From positions 1 through 64,000 of the forward strand of contig NZ_LGXZ01000006.1 in assembly GCF_001238295.1 (NCBI RefSeq): a stretch of 64,000 nucleotides of DNA, written 5' to 3'. The translations under genes were made by a program, and so were the position numbers. Positions 43,067 to 51,622 of the stretch are shown piece after piece. Each line of letters opens with the position of its first letter. The first letter of the stretch is position 1. A model generated the notes under the pieces. It saw only the letters and a program-made list of their open reading frames with translations, was not told the DNA's origin and searched no databases. Source of the stretch: Ruegeria sp. 6PALISEP08 (lineage in GTDB: Bacteria; Pseudomonadota; Alphaproteobacteria; Rhodobacterales; Rhodobacteraceae).

Positions 43067-43516
43067 ATGGGCCTGAACGTATACCTCTCTGGCGAAATCC
43101 ACACCGACTGGCGCGAACAGATCATCGACGGCGCGCAGGGTTTGGACATCATCTTCAGCAGCCCGGTAACCGATCATGACGCCAGCGACGATTGCGGTGT
43201 TGCCATTCTGGGGGAAGAGCCGAACAAGTATTGGCACGACCACAAGGGGGCGATGGTCAATGCAATCCGCACGCGCAAGGGTATTGCGGATGCTGATGTG
43301 GTGGTCGTCCGGTTCGGCGACAAATACAAACAATGGAACGCCGCCTTTGACGCGGGCTACGCAGCCGCGCTCGGGAAATCCATCATCGTGCTGCACGGCC
43401 CCGACCATCAACACGCGCTGAAAGAAGTTGATGCAGCCGCGCTGGCCGTGGCGGAAGAACCCGCTCAGGTGGTCGAAATCCTGCGCTACGTGTTGACAGG
43501 CGCGCTGCCGAGCTAA
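43067..43516 (+). CDS. YtoQ family protein
   Basis: The 149-residue protein matches the YtoQ family as I recall it: LNVYLSGEIHTDWREQI at the N-terminus, then FSSPVTDHDASDDCG and LGEEPNKYWHDHKGA. The fold resembles nucleoside 2-deoxyribosyltransferases, and no activity is known. An excellent AAAGGAGA ribosome-binding site precedes the ATG. It is followed by a terminator shared with the convergent GST gene. Confidence 0.85.
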   Translation: MGLNVYLSGEIHTDWREQIIDGAQGLDIIFSSPVTDHDASDDCGVAILGEEPNKYWHDHKGAMVNAIRTRKGIADADVVVVRFGDKYKQWNAAFDAGYAAALGKSIIVLHGPDHQHALKEVDAAALAVAEEPAQVVEILRYVLTGALPS

Positions 43517-43521
43517 GCCGC

Positions 43522-43551
43522 AAAAAAAGGGTGCCCGCTTCGGCACCCTTT
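43522..43551. terminator. Bidirectional intrinsic terminator
   Basis: The hairpin aaagggtgcc / ggcacccttt with a 6-base loop lies between convergent genes. The A-run on its left gives a U-run for the leftward transcript, and ttt follows on the right, so it can end both transcripts. Confidence 0.85.
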
Positions 43552-43566
43552 CGATCGCGAAGCCGT

Positions 43567-44265
43567 TTAAGCGCGGGCGGGTATGGTCTTGCCGCGCTGA
43601 ACCGCCGGACGCTCCATGAAACGGTCGACGTAAGCGACGACATTGGCGTAGTCGTCCCAGCCGACAACCTCTTTTGCACCGTAGAAATCCAATGCGTTCA
43701 GCCAGGGGGCAAGGGCGATATCCGCGATGGAAAACTCGCCTGCGATCCAGTCCTGCCCGTCCAATTGCGTGTTGACCACGTTCAGCAGGCGTTTGGCCTC
43801 GTTGATATAGCGTTCGCGCGGGCGGGGATCTTCGATCTCGCTGCCCGCAAATTTGTAGAAAAAGCCTAGCTGGCCGAGCATGGGACCAACTCCACCCATC
43901 TGGAACATCAGCCATTGGGTGATGCGATGCTTGTCCGCTGCGCTTTGGCCTAGCAACTTGCCCGACTTTTCGGCCAGATACAGCAGGATCGCGCCGCTTT
44001 CGAACAGGGCAAGTGGTTCACCGTCCGGACCGTTGGGATCGATGATGGCGGGGATTTTGTTGTTGGGGTTCAGCGATAGAAACTCGGGGCTTTTGACATC
44101 GGCATCAGCCAGCGTCACCAGATGAGCCTGATAGGGCAGGCCGGTTTCCTCAAGCATGATCGACGCCTTGACGCCGTTTGGGGTCGGATAGGAGTACAGT
44201 TGGATCTTGTCCGGGGATTGGGCTGGCCAGCGGGCCATGATCGGATGAGGTTTGGTGTCCAGCAT
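43567..44265 (-). CDS. Glutathione S-transferase family protein (YfcG/YghU-like)
   Basis: The 232-residue protein has a thioredoxin-like N-terminal domain (IQLYSYPTPNGVKASIMLEE, then NPNNKIPAIIDPNG) and a helical C-terminal domain (ERYINEAKRLLNVVNTQLDG). The Thr-Pro-Asn motif near the N-terminus is that of the disulfide-bond reductases YfcG and YghU. The start at 44265 is supported by AGGAG 8 bases upstream; an upstream in-frame extension is not. Confidence 0.87.
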   Translation of the reverse strand: MLDTKPHPIMARWPAQSPDKIQLYSYPTPNGVKASIMLEETGLPYQAHLVTLADADVKSPEFLSLNPNNKIPAIIDPNGPDGEPLALFESGAILLYLAEKSGKLLGQSAADKHRITQWLMFQMGGVGPMLGQLGFFYKFAGSEIEDPRPRERYINEAKRLLNVVNTQLDGQDWIAGEFSIADIALAPWLNALDFYGAKEVVGWDDYANVVAYVDRFMERPAVQRGKTIPARA

Positions 44266-44435
44266 GGGGTGCTCCTGATTGGATGATTTTTCAAAGTTAG
44301 GGGTCAACCCGCAATCTTGTAAGCCCTTTGGAATGTGCATATCCGGTCAGGCCGTGTTTTTTGATGAACAACGGGGAAAACCGCAAAAACTCGCACCTAG
44401 ACCTGGAGGTAAACTTGGATCACAATTTGCCGACC

Positions 44436-44460
44436 CCCGCGAAAACTTCGCGGGTTTCTT
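44436..44460 (+). terminator. Terminator-like hairpin in the mscS leader
   Basis: The stem cccgcgaa / ttcgcggg with a 3-base loop is followed by tttctt, ending only 20 bases before the mscS start. It could end a short leader RNA or act as an attenuator. A 34-codon reading frame (ATG about 44366, ending in the hairpin region) overlaps it. Confidence 0.55.
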
Positions 44461-44480
44461 GCTGTTGAAAGGAGATGGGC

Positions 44481-45287
44481 GTGGATGAGGTCGTAACACA
44501 GGTGGGAGCATATGCCCCGCTGATCATAAATGCAGTCAAGGCGCTTGTCGTTCTGATTCTGGGTTGGATTGTCGCTGGGGCAATCGGTGGCATGGTGCGC
44601 CGCCGGATCAACTCGACCCCGCATATCGATCCCACACTCGGGAATTTTGTGGCGAGCCTCGTCAAGTGGGTCATTCTGGCCATGGTGCTGGTCGCCGTAC
44701 TGGGAATTTTCGGGATCGAAGCCACCAGTATCGTCGCCATTCTGGGTGCCGCGTCACTGGCCATTGGTCTGGCGCTACAGGGCACGCTCAGCGATTTGGC
44801 GGCCGGGGTCATGCTGGTTGTCTTCCGGCCCTACAAGCTGGGTCAATATGTGGATATTGGCGGCACGGCCGGGACCGTGAAGGACCTGAATCTGTTTACC
44901 ACCGAGTTGGTAACTCCTGATAACGTACAGATCATTGTTCCCAACGGTCAGTCGTGGGGTTCGATCATCACCAACTACTCGGCGCATGACACGCGACGTG
45001 TCGATCTGGTGTTCGGCATTGACTATGGCGACAGCGCCGACAAGGCCATGCAGATCATTTTGGATGTGGCCAAAGCTGACAGCCGTATTCACGGTGATCC
45101 TGAACCATGGGTCCGGGTTACAAACCTTGGTGACAGTTCAGTGGATCTGACTGCGCGGCTTTGGTGCGATGCGGCTGATTATTGGGACGTCAAATTCGAG
45201 ATTACGAAAGCGATCAAGGAAGCCTTTGACGACAAGAATATCTCAATCCCTTATCCCCATTCGGTGGAAATTCAGAAACAGGGGTGA
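44481..45287 (+). CDS. mscS: Small-conductance mechanosensitive ion channel
   Basis: The 268-residue channel has three N-terminal helices. The pore-lining third is rich in Gly and Ala (ATSIVAILGAASLAIGLALQGTLSDLAAGVML), followed by the MscS beta domain (VGQY-like LGQYVDIGGTAGTVKDL, VPNGQSWGSIITNYS). I start with GTG 44481, because GAAAGGAG ends 6 bases upstream; the ATG at 44475 directly abuts that element. It opens on hypo-osmotic shock and releases solutes from the cytoplasm. Confidence 0.9.
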   Translation: MDEVVTQVGAYAPLIINAVKALVVLILGWIVAGAIGGMVRRRINSTPHIDPTLGNFVASLVKWVILAMVLVAVLGIFGIEATSIVAILGAASLAIGLALQGTLSDLAAGVMLVVFRPYKLGQYVDIGGTAGTVKDLNLFTTELVTPDNVQIIVPNGQSWGSIITNYSAHDTRRVDLVFGIDYGDSADKAMQIILDVAKADSRIHGDPEPWVRVTNLGDSSVDLTARLWCDAADYWDVKFEITKAIKEAFDDKNISIPYPHSVEIQKQG

Positions 45288-45339
45288 CGGCTCCCGCCCG
45301 TCGATCGGGCATTGGAAATGCCCTCCTCCCTTTGGGCCA

Positions 45340-45368
45340 GGCACCGCGCATTGCGCGGTGCCTTTTTT
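45340..45368 (+). terminator. Intrinsic terminator after mscS
   Basis: A 10-bp stem ggcaccgcgc / gcgcggtgcc with a 3-base loop is followed by TTTTTT. Confidence 0.92.
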
Positions 45369-45386
45369 GTGAGCCGAGGTTGAGCC

Positions 45387-45417
45387 AAAAAAAGCGCCGC
45401 GCTTGGGGCGCGACGCT
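45387..45417 (-). terminator. Intrinsic terminator for ald
   Basis: On the minus strand a stem agcgtcgcgc / gcgcggcgct (one G-T pair) with a 5-base loop is followed by a run of T. It lies about 60 bases after the ald stop. Confidence 0.85.
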
Positions 45418-45474
45418 GTGATTTGGTCTGTAAGGTGCCCCGGGAGAAAGGCGCAGTCAGAGGCCGGAACGCTC

Positions 45475-46590
45475 TTAGTTAAGCAGCGTTGTCGGGTCGA
45501 CCACATCGATGTTGAGGGCAGCACCGACCGCTTCGTAAGTCAGCTTGCCGGCGTGGACATTCAGACCTGCCAGCAGGTGTGCGTCGTCCTTACAGGCCTG
45601 TTTCCAGCCCTTGCTTGCCAGCGACAACATGAACGGCATGGTCGCGTTGCCCAATGCGATAGTGGACGTGCGCGCAACCGCGCCGGGCATGTTCGCAACG
45701 CAGTAGTGCATGATGCCGTCCACTTCGTAAACCGGATCGGCGTGCGTGGTGGCTTTCGAGGTTTCGAAGCAGCCGCCCTGGTCGATTGCAACGTCTACCA
45801 AAACCGCGCCAGGCTTCATGGTCGACAGCTGCTCGCGCGAGATCAGCTTCGGAGCAGCAGCGCCCGGGATCAGGACTGCACCAATGACCATGTCGGCGTC
45901 CTGAATCAGTTCAGCGGTGGCACCGGCAGTCGAGTATTGGTTCTTGAACTGTCCGCCAAACACGTCGTCCAGATAACGCAGGCGCGGCAGAGAGCGGTCC
46001 AGAACGGTGACGTCAGCACCCATACCGGCAGCGATCTTGGCTGCGTGCGTACCAACGACGCCGCCGCCGATCACGATGACTTTGGCCGGGCCCACACCGG
46101 GAACGCCGCCCATCAGGACGCCGCGGCCGCCATTGGCCTTCTGCAGAGTCCACGAACCGACCTGAGGAGCCAGACGGCCCGCAACTTCTGACATCGGCGC
46201 CAGCAGCGGCAGACCGCCGTTGGAGTCGGTCACGGTTTCATACGCAATTGCGGTACAACCGGATTCCAGTAGGTCATGGGTTTGATCCGGGTCGGGTGCC
46301 AGGTGCAGATAGGTGAACAGCAATTGGCCTTCGCGCAGCATCTTGCGTTCGCCAGCCTGAGGTTCTTTGACCTTTACGATCATGTCAGCTGTGGCGAACA
46401 CTTCTTCTGCGGTGTCGATGATGCGCGAGCCTGCTGCGACATAGGCGTCATTGTCAAAACCGGCACCAATGCCTGCACCGGTTTCGATCAGCACTTCGTG
46501 GCCGCGTGCAACCGCTTCCTGAGCGGCGTTAGGCGTCATACCGACGCGGAATTCCTGAGGTTTGATTTCCTTGGGGCAACCGATTTTCAT
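45475..46590 (-). CDS. ald: Alanine dehydrogenase
   Basis: The 371-residue NAD-dependent enzyme interconverts alanine and pyruvate plus ammonia. The N-terminal signature MKIGCPKEIKPQEFRVGMTP and the Rossmann motif VIVIGGGVVGTHAAKIA are clear, and the substrate-binding region has EPQAGERKML and FTYLHLAPD. Length equals the family norm. It is divergent from an Lrp-type regulator, the usual AldR arrangement. Confidence 0.95.
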   Translation of the reverse strand: MKIGCPKEIKPQEFRVGMTPNAAQEAVARGHEVLIETGAGIGAGFDNDAYVAAGSRIIDTAEEVFATADMIVKVKEPQAGERKMLREGQLLFTYLHLAPDPDQTHDLLESGCTAIAYETVTDSNGGLPLLAPMSEVAGRLAPQVGSWTLQKANGGRGVLMGGVPGVGPAKVIVIGGGVVGTHAAKIAAGMGADVTVLDRSLPRLRYLDDVFGGQFKNQYSTAGATAELIQDADMVIGAVLIPGAAAPKLISREQLSTMKPGAVLVDVAIDQGGCFETSKATTHADPVYEVDGIMHYCVANMPGAVARTSTIALGNATMPFMLSLASKGWKQACKDDAHLLAGLNVHAGKLTYEAVGAALNIDVVDPTTLLN

Positions 46591-46725
46591 GGGGTTCTCC
46601 GTTCATAAACTGCTTAAATTATGTGCAGTTTGCGGCGCAATTTCTGTGAAAGAAAACGTGCCTTCTGAATTTTCTTTGGAAGAATTTCCTGTAAACTACG
46701 AAAACTTTGCAAAGGACTTGCGCCA
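46591..46725. promoter_or_regulatory. ald-regulator divergent promoter region
   Basis: The 135-base AT-rich region between the two starts holds both promoters. An imperfect inverted repeat, cttctgaattttc against the following ggaagaatttcct (about 46660-46692), fits the AT-rich, loosely symmetric sites bound by Lrp-type regulators. Confidence 0.5.
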
Positions 46726-47184
46726 ATGGGCTTGGATACGACTGATAGAAAGATTCTGGCGGCGCTTCAGAAAAACGGCCGGATGTCGAATTCGGAATTG
46801 TCGGAACAGGTCAACCTGTCCCCATCTGCCTGCCATCGGCGCGTACAGCGTCTTGAGGTTGATGGGTTTATCCGCAACTACGTGGCACTGCTGGATGCAC
46901 GCAAAATGAACGTCCCAACAACGGTCTTTGTCGAGATCACGCTGCAAGGTCAGGCCGAGGAGGTTTTGGATTCGTTTGAAAAAGCAGTGGCGCGCATTCC
47001 TGACGTATTGGAATGTCACCTGATGGCCGGGACGGCGGACTATATCCTGAAGGTGGTCGCGGAAAACACCGAGGATTTTGCCCGTATCCACCGGCAATAC
47101 CTGTCGCGATTGCCCGGGGTGGCGCAGATGCAAAGCTCATTTGCTTTGCGTACTGTGTTCAAGACCACCGCTTTGCCGGTCTGA
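46726..47184 (+). CDS. Lrp/AsnC family transcriptional regulator (AldR-like)
   Basis: The 152-residue protein has an N-terminal HTH (DTTDRKILAALQKNGRMSNSELSEQVNLSPS; helix-turn-helix about 20-42). The C-terminal RAM/AsnC ligand domain follows (DVLECHLMAGTADYILKVV). Divergence from ald suggests that it activates ald in response to alanine. The start has AAAGGA upstream. Confidence 0.9.
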   Translation: MGLDTTDRKILAALQKNGRMSNSELSEQVNLSPSACHRRVQRLEVDGFIRNYVALLDARKMNVPTTVFVEITLQGQAEEVLDSFEKAVARIPDVLECHLMAGTADYILKVVAENTEDFARIHRQYLSRLPGVAQMQSSFALRTVFKTTALPV

Positions 47185-47187
47185 TCT

Positions 47188-48027
47188 TCAGGCGGGGCCG
47201 GGATAGGTGTAAAACAACAGATGCACCAGATTGAAGCCGAAATGAATCGCAACAGGCACCCAAAGCCTTTGGGTTGCATAATACCCCAATCCACACGCCA
47301 ACCCGAGGATGGAGGCAAAGATCACCAGTGGCGGGCCTCCGCCGAAATGGGCCAGTCCGAACAGCAAACTGGCCGTTACCACTCCACCCACGGCGCCTAA
47401 ACGTGACGCGATGGCGGACTGTAGGTATCCGCGAAAGAAGGCTTCTTCTGTGAGGCAGGTCAGAAACAGGTTGGACAGGACAAAGATCAGCCACCAGGGC
47501 GGGATCGAAAACTCCGGCTGTACCGCGCCGAGGGCAAGACCCAAAAGAAACAGCCCGGGTAAAAGCAGAAGCCCTGCGACCAAAGGACCGGTCTTGGACT
47601 GAATCGCGCGGTGAAGCATCCTGGGCCACGCCAGTAGAACGGCGAAGAAGACCATCGGTTTGTCCAGATTCAGGTGCATTGTGAAACCAACGCTACCAGC
47701 ACCAGCCTGCACCTGATCCAGCACTTTCAGGTTTTGAAATCCGGGCAAAAGATGCGCCCCCATGACCAGACACCAAAGGATCAAAAGCGTATGTCCGGCA
47801 AGTGCAGCCCCACCTTTCAGATGCGGCAGCAAGGCGGCTCCGGCCAGCCCACAGACCACAGCTGCGACTGCCACAGGCGTCATCAGTCCGGTTGCCGCGG
47901 CAATGCTTGCAAACAGAACCAGCAGGGACAACGCGATGGCTGTGCGCCCCAAAAGAGCGGTCACTTGAGCTGTGATCAGGATCAGCCAAGGCCAAGTTGC
48001 TGGCAACAGAGAGAGAAAGAATGTCAC
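47188..48027 (-). CDS. CPBP family intramembrane metalloprotease (CAAX-like)
   Basis: The 279-residue polytopic protein has the three Abi/CPBP motifs: EEAFFRGYLQ (Glu-Glu and Arg), FGLAHFGGG (FxxxH) and HFGFNLVH (HxxxN). These place a zinc-dependent glutamic protease site inside the membrane. The start is uncertain: GTG 48027 gives a clean hydrophobic N-terminus, while a TTG at 48084 would add 19 polar residues. Confidence 0.85.
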   Translation of the reverse strand: MTFFLSLLPATWPWLILITAQVTALLGRTAIALSLLVLFASIAAATGLMTPVAVAAVVCGLAGAALLPHLKGGAALAGHTLLILWCLVMGAHLLPGFQNLKVLDQVQAGAGSVGFTMHLNLDKPMVFFAVLLAWPRMLHRAIQSKTGPLVAGLLLLPGLFLLGLALGAVQPEFSIPPWWLIFVLSNLFLTCLTEEAFFRGYLQSAIASRLGAVGGVVTASLLFGLAHFGGGPPLVIFASILGLACGLGYYATQRLWVPVAIHFGFNLVHLLFYTYPGPA

Positions 48028-48177
48028 GGGCCTTGTATCCTGTAGGTCCAGACAGTCTTGCCGCACAAGATCGAGGCAATGCAAGCATTCAACAGAACGC
48101 GCGCGCTAGGATGCTGCCTTGCGTCAAATCTTACGCTTGTATCCTCTGGGCCGGGCGTTCACATTTAGGGAAAGACC

Positions 48178-48303
48178 ATGTACCCGTGCCTGTCTGGATT
48201 TACGGACGTTTTGGCAGCTGCGGGCGTTATCGCCTTTGCATCAATTTATCCGATGACATCAGGCGGTTACACAGGCCCGATATGGTTCGAACCCGATGAC
48301 TAA
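48178..48303 (+). CDS. Possible 41-residue small protein upstream of ppk2
   Basis: An ATG at 48178, preceded by AGGGAAAG, opens a 41-codon frame ending at 48303. The product has a short hydrophobic stretch (VLAAAGVIAFASIYP) and an acidic C-terminus. The stop lies 14 bases before the TTG of ppk2, and AAAAAAGGAG follows it, so the two could be coupled. I know no homologue. It could be a chance frame. Confidence 0.4.
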   Translation: MYPCLSGFTDVLAAAGVIAFASIYPMTSGGYTGPIWFEPDD

Positions 48304-48317
48304 AAAAGGAGCTGACC

Positions 48318-49235
48318 TTGGCTTACGAAAACAACGGTGGCACCAAAGACTGGCTTGAAGCCGAACTGGAAGACACGCTGGACGAAGATTTCGAGATCGA
48401 ATTCAGCGAGCCGATGCTTTCTATGGAAGTAAGGAAGATCTATCGGGAACAACACCCGGATATGCTGGATCGCAAGGTCTATTTCCGCAATCTGCTGCGG
48501 CTACAGGCTGAACTGATCAGGGTTCAGGACTGGGTTCAGCATACAGGGGCCAAGGTCTGTATTCTGTTCGAAGGCCGTGACAGCGCAGGCAAGGGGGGCG
48601 TGATCAAGCGGATCACCCAGCGCCTGAACCCGCGTGTCGCGCGCGTGGTCGCCTTGCCGGCACCCAGCCGCCGCGAACAGAGTCAGTGGTATTTCCAGCG
48701 TTACGTGCCGCATCTGCCCGCAGCGGGTGAAATCGTGTTGTTCGACCGGTCATGGTACAACCGCGCCGGGGTCGAACGGGTGATGGGCTTTGCGTCCGAG
48801 GATCAGGTCGAACAGTTCTTTCAGGACGTTCCCGAATTCGAGCGGATGCTGGTACGATCAGGGATTATTCTGCTGAAATACTGGTTCTCGATCACCGATG
48901 AAGAGCAGCAATTGCGATTCCTCATGCGTATTCACGACCCGATGAAACAGTGGAAGCTGTCGCCGATGGATCTGGAATCCCGCATCCGCTGGGAATCCTA
49001 TACCAAGGCGAAAGAGGATATGCTTTTCCGAACCAATATTCCCGAAGCCCCTTGGTACATTGTCGAAGGCAACGACAAAAAGCGCGAGCGGCTGAACTGT
49101 ATCGAGCACCTTTTGACCAAGGTTCCCTACACGGATGTGCCGCAGGAAAAGGTCAATCTGCCTGATCGCCGGTATAACCCGGAATACGAGCGCCGTGTTC
49201 TGCCAGATGAGCTATACGTGCCAAAGGTTTACTGA
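48318..49235 (+). CDS. ppk2: Polyphosphate kinase 2
   Basis: The 305-residue kinase uses polyphosphate to phosphorylate nucleotides. Walker A is FEGRDSAGKGGVIKRI, Walker B is VLFDRSWYNRAGVERVMGF, and the lid RREQSQWYFQRYV is present. The single-domain architecture with Asp after the Walker A region suggests class I (nucleoside diphosphate to triphosphate). It starts with TTG at 48318 with AAGGAG 7 bases upstream, as no ATG fits. Confidence 0.93.
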   Translation: MAYENNGGTKDWLEAELEDTLDEDFEIEFSEPMLSMEVRKIYREQHPDMLDRKVYFRNLLRLQAELIRVQDWVQHTGAKVCILFEGRDSAGKGGVIKRITQRLNPRVARVVALPAPSRREQSQWYFQRYVPHLPAAGEIVLFDRSWYNRAGVERVMGFASEDQVEQFFQDVPEFERMLVRSGIILLKYWFSITDEEQQLRFLMRIHDPMKQWKLSPMDLESRIRWESYTKAKEDMLFRTNIPEAPWYIVEGNDKKRERLNCIEHLLTKVPYTDVPQEKVNLPDRRYNPEYERRVLPDELYVPKVY

Positions 49236-49242
49236 AGGCAGT

Positions 49243-49278
49243 GGATCGGGGCAGTATATCTGCCCCGATCCGGAATTT
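49243..49278. terminator. Intrinsic terminator between convergent genes
   Basis: A perfect 12-bp stem ggatcggggcag / ctgccccgatcc with loop tatat lies between ppk2 and the CAP-domain gene; tttt follows a few bases later on the plus strand. Confidence 0.8.
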
Positions 49279-49280
49279 TG

Positions 49281-50255
49281 TCAGGCCGCTTCCATCATGC
49301 AGCCAAAATCGTAAAAGTTGAACACGTAGGTGTCACCGGTGTCTTCTTCTGCTGCGACAGGGCAGGCATCGACGGTTTCTTCGACCGGGCCTGTGTCTTC
49401 GACCACAACAACATCCATGTCGTCTTCGGCGGGATCGGTTGGAACCATGTCCTCTTCTTCCCAGTCGAATTCATCGAAGCGCGTCTGAAGCTCTTCTATG
49501 AACGCCTCCAATTCGGCGCGGAAGGCAGCTAGGTCGAAACATCCGCTATCCGGCTCTTCCGGTTCCGCGACATCGGTGTCTGGCGTTTCGGTTCCGGGCT
49601 CTTCCGGTTCCGCGACATCGGTGTCAGGTGTTTCGGTTCCGGGCTCTTCCGGTTCCGCGACATCGGTGTCAGGTGTTTCGGTTCCGGGTTCTTCCGGTTC
49701 CGCGACATCGGTGTCTGGCGTTTCGGTTCCCGGTTCTTCCGGTTCGACAACCTCTTCAGTGGGAGGTGTTGGTACAGGCGGAACTGGAGTGTTGCCGTTG
49801 TCTAACATCACGGCTGCGTCGGTTGCAGCAAAGTTCTGAGTGACCATTACCGCGTCGAAACCTTGCATGTCGCCGGTTTCAATACCGATGCCGATGTACT
49901 CGAAGTCGGGGTTCAGAATATTCGCGCGGTGTCCCGGGCTGTTCATCAGGTTCTGATGCAACTGGGCGACGTCATCGCTGATGCCGGGTGCGCCGCGTTC
50001 CGATTGCCAGGCAATGTTTTCGCCAGTACGCCAGTTGCCTTCCAGATCAAGGCCTGCCGCCTCCATCCGCTGTGTCGCGCTGGAACCGCCCGAACCCGTG
50101 TGACTGAACGTGTCTGTGTTCAGCATCCACGTACTGTGATCTTCGGACGAGTCATTCAACTGGGTTTCCAGCTGTAGTGTGTTTAGACCGCGAGCGGTAC
50201 GCTCAGCATTGATAAGTGTCAGCATTTCTTGCTCGATTGAACTTGCAGTCGACAT
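49281..50255 (-). CDS. CAP-domain protein with tandem acidic repeats
   Basis: The 324-residue protein has an SCP/CAP domain at residues 1-145 (NAERTARGLNTLQLE, MEAAG, GENIAW, NSPGHRANILNP). A Pro-rich linker follows, then four perfect copies of a 15-residue unit EPEEPGTETPDTDVA (171-230) plus a partial fifth. The C-terminal acidic part has three Cys. There is no Sec signal peptide; such proteins in this group are often exported by type I secretion, which I infer only. The start is supported by CGGAGG upstream. Confidence 0.85.
   Translation of the reverse strand: MSTASSIEQEMLTLINAERTARGLNTLQLETQLNDSSEDHSTWMLNTDTFSHTGSGGSSATQRMEAAGLDLEGNWRTGENIAWQSERGAPGISDDVAQLHQNLMNSPGHRANILNPDFEYIGIGIETGDMQGFDAVMVTQNFAATDAAVMLDNGNTPVPPVPTPPTEEVVEPEEPGTETPDTDVAEPEEPGTETPDTDVAEPEEPGTETPDTDVAEPEEPGTETPDTDVAEPEEPDSGCFDLAAFRAELEAFIEELQTRFDEFDWEEEDMVPTDPAEDDMDVVVVEDTGPVEETVDACPVAAEEDTGDTYVFNFYDFGCMMEAA
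49566..49745 (-). repeat. Tandem repeat, four 45-bp units within the CAP-domain gene
   Basis: Four 45-bp units encode identical 15-residue repeats. Units differ by only a few silent bases (tctggc against tcaggt), which suggests recent amplification and possible length variation between strains. Confidence 0.92.
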
Positions 50256-50489
50256 GGTAGCCTCCGTTTTTTGGTGTCGTCTGATTGGACGAGGCCAGTT
50301 ACATGCGGCTTGTAGAGATCAGATAGGGGTGCTGAAGCTTTAGGCGAATTCTGGCGGGGCGATGCTACCAATACGGGATTCGCTGCGCTGTAAAATGCCG
50401 GGCAAAATGTTGCTGGTGTTGAAATGGCGGCTTGTCGCACACCCAACAGGACGAGTCGGCGGATTAAATCCGAGCCCTGAAACGACAAA

Positions 50490-50511
50490 CCCCCGGGCGA
50501 TGCCTCGGGGG
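50490..50511 (-). terminator. Intrinsic terminator after rpsU
   Basis: On the minus strand cccccg and cggggg pair around a 10-base loop that can extend the stem, followed by ttt. It lies 40 bases downstream of rpsU. Confidence 0.75.
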
Positions 50512-50550
50512 TCGTCAAATAGTGTCATCCAAAGCTGGACGAGTGAGGTT

Positions 50551-50757
50551 TTAGAGCAAACCTTCGCGCTGTGCTTTCTTACGTGCCAGTTTACGGGCAC
50601 GGCGGATCGCTTCAGCTTTCTCGCGCGCTTTTTTCTCGGACGGTTTCTCGAAATGTTGCTTGAGCTTCATTTCGCGGAACACGCCTTCGCGCTGCAGCTT
50701 TTTCTTCAGGGCACGAAGCGCCTGATCGACGTTATTGTCGCGAACACTAACCTGCAT
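50551..50757 (-). CDS. rpsU: 30S ribosomal protein S21
   Basis: The 68-residue basic protein is bS21 ([27 protein letters not shown]-like [11 protein letters not shown] and a C-terminus rich in Arg, Lys and Ala). It helps initiation on the small subunit. AAAGGTGG lies upstream of the ATG. Confidence 0.96.
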   Translation of the reverse strand: MQVSVRDNNVDQALRALKKKLQREGVFREMKLKQHFEKPSEKKAREKAEAIRRARKLARKKAQREGLL

Positions 50758-50868
50758 GTGGTTGTCACCACCTTTCTAGATAGAGTTGCAAGGAAATTGC
50801 AGGAATTGGCCGTATAGCAAAGCCGGTGTATCTTGTCTAGTACTGGGCCCGACAACCGGAGAACTGCC

Positions 50869-51561
50869 ATGACGACCACATATGAAGATGCAAAACTGCA
50901 GCTTTTGGATGCGATGCTGATCCATGTTCCCTTCGATGGCTGGTCGGAAACCAGTTTTCGCGCTTCCATTTCCGACTGTAGCCTGGATGACGGTTTGGCC
51001 CGCGCGATTTGTCCACGTGGGGCGGTCGATCTGGCACTGGCCTATCATGCGCGCGGCGATCAAGCGATGCTGGACCGTATCAAGTCCGAAGACCTGAGCG
51101 GATTGAAATTCCGCGACAAGATTGCTGCTGCGGTTCGGTTCCGATTGCAGGCGGTCGAGGACAAGGAGCTGGTGCGCCGCGGCATGACGCTGTTTTCCCT
51201 GCCAACCCATGCGGCAGACGGTGCCAAGGCTGTTTGGCAGACCTGCGATCTGATCTGGGACACGCTGGGCGATACTTCGGATGACGTGAACTGGTACACG
51301 AAACGGGCCACACTGTCGGGTGTCTACTCCTCGACTTTATTGTTCTGGCTGGGCGATGACAGCCCGGGTCATCAGCTGACGTGGGAATTTCTGGATCGTC
51401 GAATAGCAAACGTCATGGAGTTCGAGAAGTTCAAGGCACAGGTGCGCGACAACCCGGTCTTGAAGCCGTTTCTAGCGGTTCCGAACTGGCTGGCGGGTCA
51501 GGTGAAAGCGCCCGTGAAAATGCGCGCCGATCTTCCTGGCATGTTGAACCCTCGAAAGTAG
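50869..51561 (+). CDS. COQ9 family protein
   Basis: The 230-residue protein matches the COQ9 family, lipid-binding TetR-fold proteins that assist ubiquinone synthesis. LLDAMLIHVPFDGWSE, ARAICPRGAVDLALAYH and WYTKRATLSGVYSSTLLFWL are characteristic. I start at MTTTYEDAK (50869) with GGAGA 7 bases upstream. It precedes a quinone oxidoreductase gene, but ubiA is 17 kb away. Confidence 0.9.
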   Translation: MTTTYEDAKLQLLDAMLIHVPFDGWSETSFRASISDCSLDDGLARAICPRGAVDLALAYHARGDQAMLDRIKSEDLSGLKFRDKIAAAVRFRLQAVEDKELVRRGMTLFSLPTHAADGAKAVWQTCDLIWDTLGDTSDDVNWYTKRATLSGVYSSTLLFWLGDDSPGHQLTWEFLDRRIANVMEFEKFKAQVRDNPVLKPFLAVPNWLAGQVKAPVKMRADLPGMLNPRK

Positions 51562-51622
51562 CGCATCTTGGCGCTGGGCCTAGGCCCGTATGCCTGCTAG
51601 GCATTGCGCAAAGGAGGTGCCT

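Noticed and set aside
49566..49745. Regular 45-bp repeats considered as a CRISPR array
   Set aside because: Units are contiguous without spacers and keep one reading frame of the CAP-domain gene.
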